A stretch of 7,933 nt of DNA from an uncultured Erysipelotrichaceae bacterium. Its GTDB lineage: Bacteria > Bacillota_I > Bacilli_A > RFN20 > CAG-826. Within the stretch, counting starts at the first letter, position 1. Each line of letters starts with the position of its first letter. The notes below the pieces were generated by a model. The model was given only the letters and a program-made list of their open reading frames with translations. It was not told the DNA's origin and made no database searches. Positions 4,588-7,933 of the stretch are shown here, in pieces. Both the position numbers and the translations under genes were made by a program. The DNA lies in contig CACYJD010000023.1 of assembly GCA_902774655.1 (NCBI GenBank), positions 1,662 through 9,594 of the forward strand, in the 5' to 3' direction.

Positions 4588-6219
4588 ATGAACACACTTA
4601 AGAAGACATTAATCTTATTAGCGAGTATTAGCCTTCTTTCAGCATGTGGCGAACCTCCTGTTGATGATGAATACATTAGAGGCGCTACTGTTGTTCATGA
4701 TTATAACGACTACTATGCTTCCCTTAGATATTGGGAGAATGGTAAAGATTTAAAAGAAAAACTTTATAAAATTATTTCTAAGAACTATGTTCCTTCCACT
4801 TACGCTAGTAATTGGTCAACCAATCAAAACGGTGACCAAGATTTATATTTGCTTGATGATGTAAATCCTCTTTATTCAAGTGATCCAATGGATAAAACTA
4901 ACACCGCCAGTAATACCAATCCTAATGGTTGGGAAAGAGAACACGCTTTTGTTGCGGGTTTAATGACCGGTAAAGGAACTGGAGAAGCTGTTAAAACTAA
5001 AGGAATTGCTACTGATTTCCATAATTTATTTGCTGCAACTAGTAGTGGAAATAGATCTAGAGGCGAGAAGAACTACGGTAAAGTTACAAAACAAAGTGGT
5101 TCTAATGGTGACGCCATCTTTGATGAAAAAACATTCGAACCTAATGATTTCGATAAAGGTAGAGTAAGCCGCGCTATTTTCTATATTGCTACTATGTTTG
5201 GTAATGATTCATGGGTCGCAGATACCTACGGGAAAGGCACATTTGTAAGAGAAGAGCCTTGCACAGTTTCAGGTTCTGATAGATGTCATGGTAACCTTTC
5301 AGCGTTACTTGAATGGAATTCATCGTTCAAAACAGATCGTCTTGAATACCAACACAACGAGTATGTTTTAACAAAACAAAAGAATAGAAATCCTTACGTT
5401 GATTTCCCTGAACTTGTAGATTGGGTTTATGGAAGTAAAGCTAATCAAAGAGGTCGTTTATGTGAGCTTACAAGTAGTGTAAATGCACTTGAGATTAATG
5501 AGACAAAATTCTCAAATACTGGAGTATCTAGCTATAAACGCTCATATTTTGTGGGTGATAAGTTCGATAAAAATGCCGACTTAAATGTTTATTCAATTAG
5601 CAATAATTTTACAAAAACTAAAGTTAGTGACTTCACTTCATCAATAACTGATGGCTTTGAATTTACAACAACTGGTGATTTTTCGAACACTATTGGATAT
5701 AACGATTCAAGTGTTACTTATCAATTCTCTGTATCAGAATCAACTTATCAAAACTGTAATTATCAGTATGTATTTGATAAGACTTGCTTTGGTGATAAAG
5801 CTGTTGCTGGACAATTCTTTGATTCTACATTTAATAATGTTGATTACGAAGTAAACTTGGGCGATTTAAAGGAAATGAGTTTCAAAAAACCTACCGGCAA
5901 TGATGGCATAAATATTGGAAATGCTTCTAAAAATGATGTCTGTGGAACTCTTACTTTAAGAAGCAAAGAAGCATTTACTTTTGAAGATAAAACAAGTATT
6001 TCTAAGGTTTATATTGTTATTTCTGGTGCTGCTAAAAAAACTTATGTTTGCAATATCTCCATTGGAGATACTATAATCTTTACTGGCTCAACTAATAACA
6101 ATGAACTAGTTGAAGTCGGTGGAACTCTAGACACACCAATGTCTGGACAAATCTCAATTGTTATTAGCGACATTACTGCCGCTATTAACCTACACGGACT
6201 TTATGTCCAAGTAGACTAA
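4588..6219 (+). CDS. Secreted endonuclease I family lipoprotein
   Basis: The 543-residue product begins with a lipoprotein signal: basic MNTLKKT, a hydrophobic stretch and the lipobox LLSAC with the acylated Cys at residue 20. It should be anchored on the outer face of the membrane. Residues about 45-285 form an endonuclease I (EndA/Bsn-type, beta-beta-alpha metal) domain. The motifs are WEREH (115-119, with His119 the likely general base), TDFHNL (142-147), GNRSRGEKNYG (154-164), KGRVSRAIFYIATMFG (190-205) and QKNRNPYVDFPE (264-275). Such enzymes cut single- and double-stranded nucleic acid without sequence specificity. Residues about 305-385 look like an Ig-like beta domain (YFVGDKFDKNADLNVYSI at 320-337). 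The rest (390-543) is a beta-rich, Cys-containing domain that I do not recognise. There is no Shine-Dalgarno site; the start lies 2 bp after ftsZ, suggesting coupling. The likely job is degrading external DNA or RNA for nucleotide uptake. Confidence 0.9.
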   Translation: MNTLKKTLILLASISLLSACGEPPVDDEYIRGATVVHDYNDYYASLRYWENGKDLKEKLYKIISKNYVPSTYASNWSTNQNGDQDLYLLDDVNPLYSSDPMDKTNTASNTNPNGWEREHAFVAGLMTGKGTGEAVKTKGIATDFHNLFAATSSGNRSRGEKNYGKVTKQSGSNGDAIFDEKTFEPNDFDKGRVSRAIFYIATMFGNDSWVADTYGKGTFVREEPCTVSGSDRCHGNLSALLEWNSSFKTDRLEYQHNEYVLTKQKNRNPYVDFPELVDWVYGSKANQRGRLCELTSSVNALEINETKFSNTGVSSYKRSYFVGDKFDKNADLNVYSISNNFTKTKVSDFTSSITDGFEFTTTGDFSNTIGYNDSSVTYQFSVSESTYQNCNYQYVFDKTCFGDKAVAGQFFDSTFNNVDYEVNLGDLKEMSFKKPTGNDGINIGNASKNDVCGTLTLRSKEAFTFEDKTSISKVYIVISGAAKKTYVCNISIGDTIIFTGSTNNNELVEVGGTLDTPMSGQISIVISDITAAINLHGLYVQVD

Positions 6220-6227
6220 TATATTTA

Positions 6228-6427
6228 GCTAAGACGAAGACACGTCGATGTTCGCCCTTTAGCGAGTTAGGGACGGTGAAAGCCTAACAATAGAACAAAG
6301 ATATCACTTCCGAGCATGCCTTAATTAGTTAAGAGGCCGGTCTAACCCGTTACATTAGAGAAATGAAGCGCTACTTATGAAGTAAGGTGGTACCGCGCAA
6401 TAAAATGCGTCCTTACACTAGCGTTTT
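6228..6427 (+). promoter_or_regulatory. T-box leader (riboswitch) for isoleucine, upstream of ileS
   Basis: A T-box RNA senses uncharged tRNA and allows expression of the downstream synthetase gene. The T-box sequence AAGGTGGTACCGCG is at 6384-6397. The antiterminator folds as GTAAGG (6382-6387) with CCTTAC (6411-6416), a 7-nt bulge TGGTACC (6388-6394) that pairs with the tRNA ACCA end, and GCGCA (6395-6399) with TGCGT (6406-6410). Stem I is complete: GAAG (6236-6239) with CTTC (6307-6310); TGTTC (6249-6253) with GAACA (6293-6297); and GTTAGG (6266-6271) with CCTAAC (6283-6288), enclosing a GGTGAAAG apical loop, with an AGCGA distal bulge. In the specifier loop the bases before the closing helix are ATC then A; ATC (6303-6305) is an isoleucine codon, matching ileS. 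A second hairpin, GCCTTAA (6318-6324) with TTAA-GA-GGC (6329-6337), and a third, TCTAA (6341-6345) with TTAGA (6355-6359), follow. Confidence 0.95.
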
Positions 6428-6429
6428 TT
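6366..6429 (+). terminator. Probable terminator of the ileS T-box leader
   Basis: A T-run (GCGTTTTTT, 6421-6429) ends the leader, which fits transcriptional control. The only strong partner for the bases before the run is upstream of the T-box: AAGCGCTA (6366-6373) can pair with TAGCGTTT (6419-6426), 8 bp including one G-U. This stem would enclose the antiterminator hairpin and would not compete with it directly. The usual arrangement, where the 3' half of the antiterminator re-pairs with a downstream copy of its complement, is not present. The switching mechanism is therefore unclear. Confidence 0.5.
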
Positions 6430-6449
6430 ATTTATATAGGAGACAAACT

Positions 6450-7933
6450 ATGGAACTAAAGAAAACACTATTAATGCCAAGAACTAACTTCGAAATGAGA
6501 GGTAATCTTACAAATAAAGAACCTGTCATGCTCGCTAAATGGCAAGAAGAAAACCTCTATGAACTTATGCTTAAGAATAGAGAAGGATGTAAGGAATATT
6601 CATTCCATGATGGCCCACCATACGCTAATGGTGATATCCACTGTGGACATATGCTCAATAGAATCCTTAAGGACTTTGTCGTGAGATTTAAAACTATGCA
6701 AGGATATAAAGTTCCTTTCATTTTTGGTTTTGATACTCATGGTTTACCAATTGAAAATAAGGTTATTAAACAAGGTGTTAATAGAAAAACTACTCCTACT
6801 GATGTCTTTAGACAAAAATGTAGAGAATACGCTTTAGGCCAAGTTGCTCATCAAAAAGAACAAATTCGTAGATTAGGAGTTATGGGTGATTTTGATCATC
6901 AATATATGACTCTTACTAGAGAATTTGAATCTCAACAAATTGAAGTCTTCGCTAAGATGGCTCTTAGAGGACTTATTTATAAAGGACTTAAACCAGTTTA
7001 TTGGTCTTGGAGTAGTGAATCTGCTTTAGCAGAAGCCGAAATCGAATATAAAGATGTTGATTCAATGTCAATCTATGTAGCATTCAATGTAACTGATGGA
7101 AAAGGACTACTCACTAAAGAAGATAAGGTTGTCATTTGGACCACAACTCCATGGACAATTCCTGCTGACTTAGCAGTTTGTTTAAATCCTAGATTCACAT
7201 ATGGTTTATATGATACTGATAAAGGACACTTATTATTCTTAGAAGAATTTAAAGATAGATTAGTGGAAGAACTCGGCCTATCTAAATGTGAATTAATTAA
7301 GACATTTGTAGGTAAAGAACTTGAATACGTCAAAGTTAAACACCCACTTTATGATAGAGAATCAGTTTTAATTCTTGGTGACCACGTCACTAATGAAAGT
7401 GGTACTGGATGCGTTCATACCGCTCCTGGACATGGTGTGGATGACTATAACGTATGCTGTAAATACGATATCAAACCTTATTGCCCAGTTGATGATAAAG
7501 GTTATTTAGATGACACAACTGGTGATCAATTAAAAGGTTTATTCTATGAAGAAGCCAATGATGTAGTCTTAAAACTACTTGAAGAAAACGGTTCATTACT
7601 TAAGGCTCAAAAGATTAACCACTCATACCCACATGACTGGAGAACTGGTAAGCCTTTAATCTTCAGAGCGACACCTCAATGGTTCTGCTCCATCGGTAAG
7701 ATTAAAGATGAATTATTAGACGCTGTTAACAAAGTTAATTGGGTCCCTGCATGGGGTAAAGATAGAATGACCAACATGATTAAGGATAGAACTGACTGGT
7801 GTATCTCCCGTCAAAGAATCTGGGGTGTCCCAATTCCTATCATTTATTGTGAAGATGGTACCGCTATTATTGAAAAAGAAGTCTTTGATAACATCGCTAG
7901 AATCTTCTTAGAAGAAGGCAGTGATGTTTGGTT
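6450..7933 (+). CDS. ileS: Isoleucyl-tRNA synthetase, N-terminal part (3' end outside window)
   Basis: IleRS charges tRNA-Ile with isoleucine and hydrolyses mischarged valine. The first 494 codons are present and remain open to the window end; the full protein is normally about 900-1000 residues. The start ATG has a good AGGAG (6438-6442) at 7-nt spacing. Motifs in order: DGPPYANGDIHCGHMLN (54-70), where HCGH is the HIGH signature of class I synthetases; GFDTHGLPIE (93-102); the CP1 editing domain with WTTTPWT (230-236) and GTGCVHTAPGHGVDDY (318-333); and DWCISRQRIWGVPIP (449-463). The KMSKS loop lies beyond the window. Most IleRS proteins have Trp where this one has Phe94 in G-W-D-x-H-G-L-P-I-E. 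Expression should rise when uncharged tRNA-Ile binds the T-box leader immediately upstream. Confidence 0.98.
   Translation, partial: MELKKTLLMPRTNFEMRGNLTNKEPVMLAKWQEENLYELMLKNREGCKEYSFHDGPPYANGDIHCGHMLNRILKDFVVRFKTMQGYKVPFIFGFDTHGLPIENKVIKQGVNRKTTPTDVFRQKCREYALGQVAHQKEQIRRLGVMGDFDHQYMTLTREFESQQIEVFAKMALRGLIYKGLKPVYWSWSSESALAEAEIEYKDVDSMSIYVAFNVTDGKGLLTKEDKVVIWTTTPWTIPADLAVCLNPRFTYGLYDTDKGHLLFLEEFKDRLVEELGLSKCELIKTFVGKELEYVKVKHPLYDRESVLILGDHVTNESGTGCVHTAPGHGVDDYNVCCKYDIKPYCPVDDKGYLDDTTGDQLKGLFYEEANDVVLKLLEENGSLLKAQKINHSYPHDWRTGKPLIFRATPQWFCSIGKIKDELLDAVNKVNWVPAWGKDRMTNMIKDRTDWCISRQRIWGVPIPIIYCEDGTAIIEKEVFDNIARIFLEEGSDVW

Noticed and set aside
5651..5854. Plus-strand frame of 67 codons inside the nuclease gene
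   Set aside because: It is out of frame with a continuous beta-rich domain, with no start signals; not supported as a gene.
6196..6208. Hairpin GGAC-TTTAT-GTCC as a terminator of the nuclease gene
   Set aside because: It has only 4 bp, lies before the stop codon and has no U-tract.
6194..6227. Separate promoter for the T-box and ileS
   Set aside because: TAATAT and TATATT resemble -10 boxes, but no convincing -35 lies 16-18 bp upstream; read-through from the nuclease gene cannot be excluded.
7073..7333. Minus-strand frame of 86 codons inside ileS
   Set aside because: It lies antisense to the IleRS editing domain and has a serine-rich shadow composition.

Overview
The window reads as a piece of an AT-rich, low-GC Gram-positive genome, most likely an uncultured Bacillota lineage close to the Mollicutes (an RF39- or Acholeplasma-like bacterium). 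The reasons are the gene order (yceD, mraZ, rsmH, ftsA, ftsZ), a T-box leader in front of ileS, Gram-positive style Shine-Dalgarno sites, and a division cluster stripped of every peptidoglycan gene. Tryptophan is written TGG throughout and rsmH ends at a TGA exactly where the family ends, so the code appears to be standard, not the UGA=Trp code of Mycoplasma and Spiroplasma. The genus is inference.

Layout, all on the + strand. Positions 1-372: 3' end of a YceD/DUF177 gene, followed by a clear intrinsic terminator. Positions 464-2025: a sigma-A type promoter, a tandem 10-bp MraZ-box-like repeat overlapping the ribosome binding site, then mraZ, rsmH and a 47-residue membrane protein in the ftsL position, joined by 8-bp and 4-bp overlaps. 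Positions 2026-2156: a nested inverted repeat (probable terminator) and a second promoter placed so close to ftsA that its mRNA may be leaderless. Positions 2157-6219: a divergent ftsA, ftsZ, and a secreted endonuclease I lipoprotein, with gaps of 5 and 2 bp. Positions 6220-6449: an isoleucine T-box leader. Position 6450 to the end: the first 494 codons of ileS. No gene-free stretch exceeds 300 bp; the three intergenic regions are 153, 131 and 230 bp and all hold regulatory structure.

Taken together, this is a minimal division locus. MraZ probably controls its own short transcript (mraZ, rsmH and the small membrane protein), while FtsA and FtsZ come from a separate promoter. The secreted nuclease sits at the end of the FtsZ transcript, an unusual partner that may serve nucleotide scavenging. 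Protein synthesis capacity for isoleucine is controlled separately by the T-box reading uncharged tRNA-Ile. The points most worth checking are the 47-residue FtsL-like remnant, the leaderless ftsA start with its degenerate nucleotide-binding loop, the ftsZ-nuclease linkage, and the T-box that lacks the usual competing terminator.
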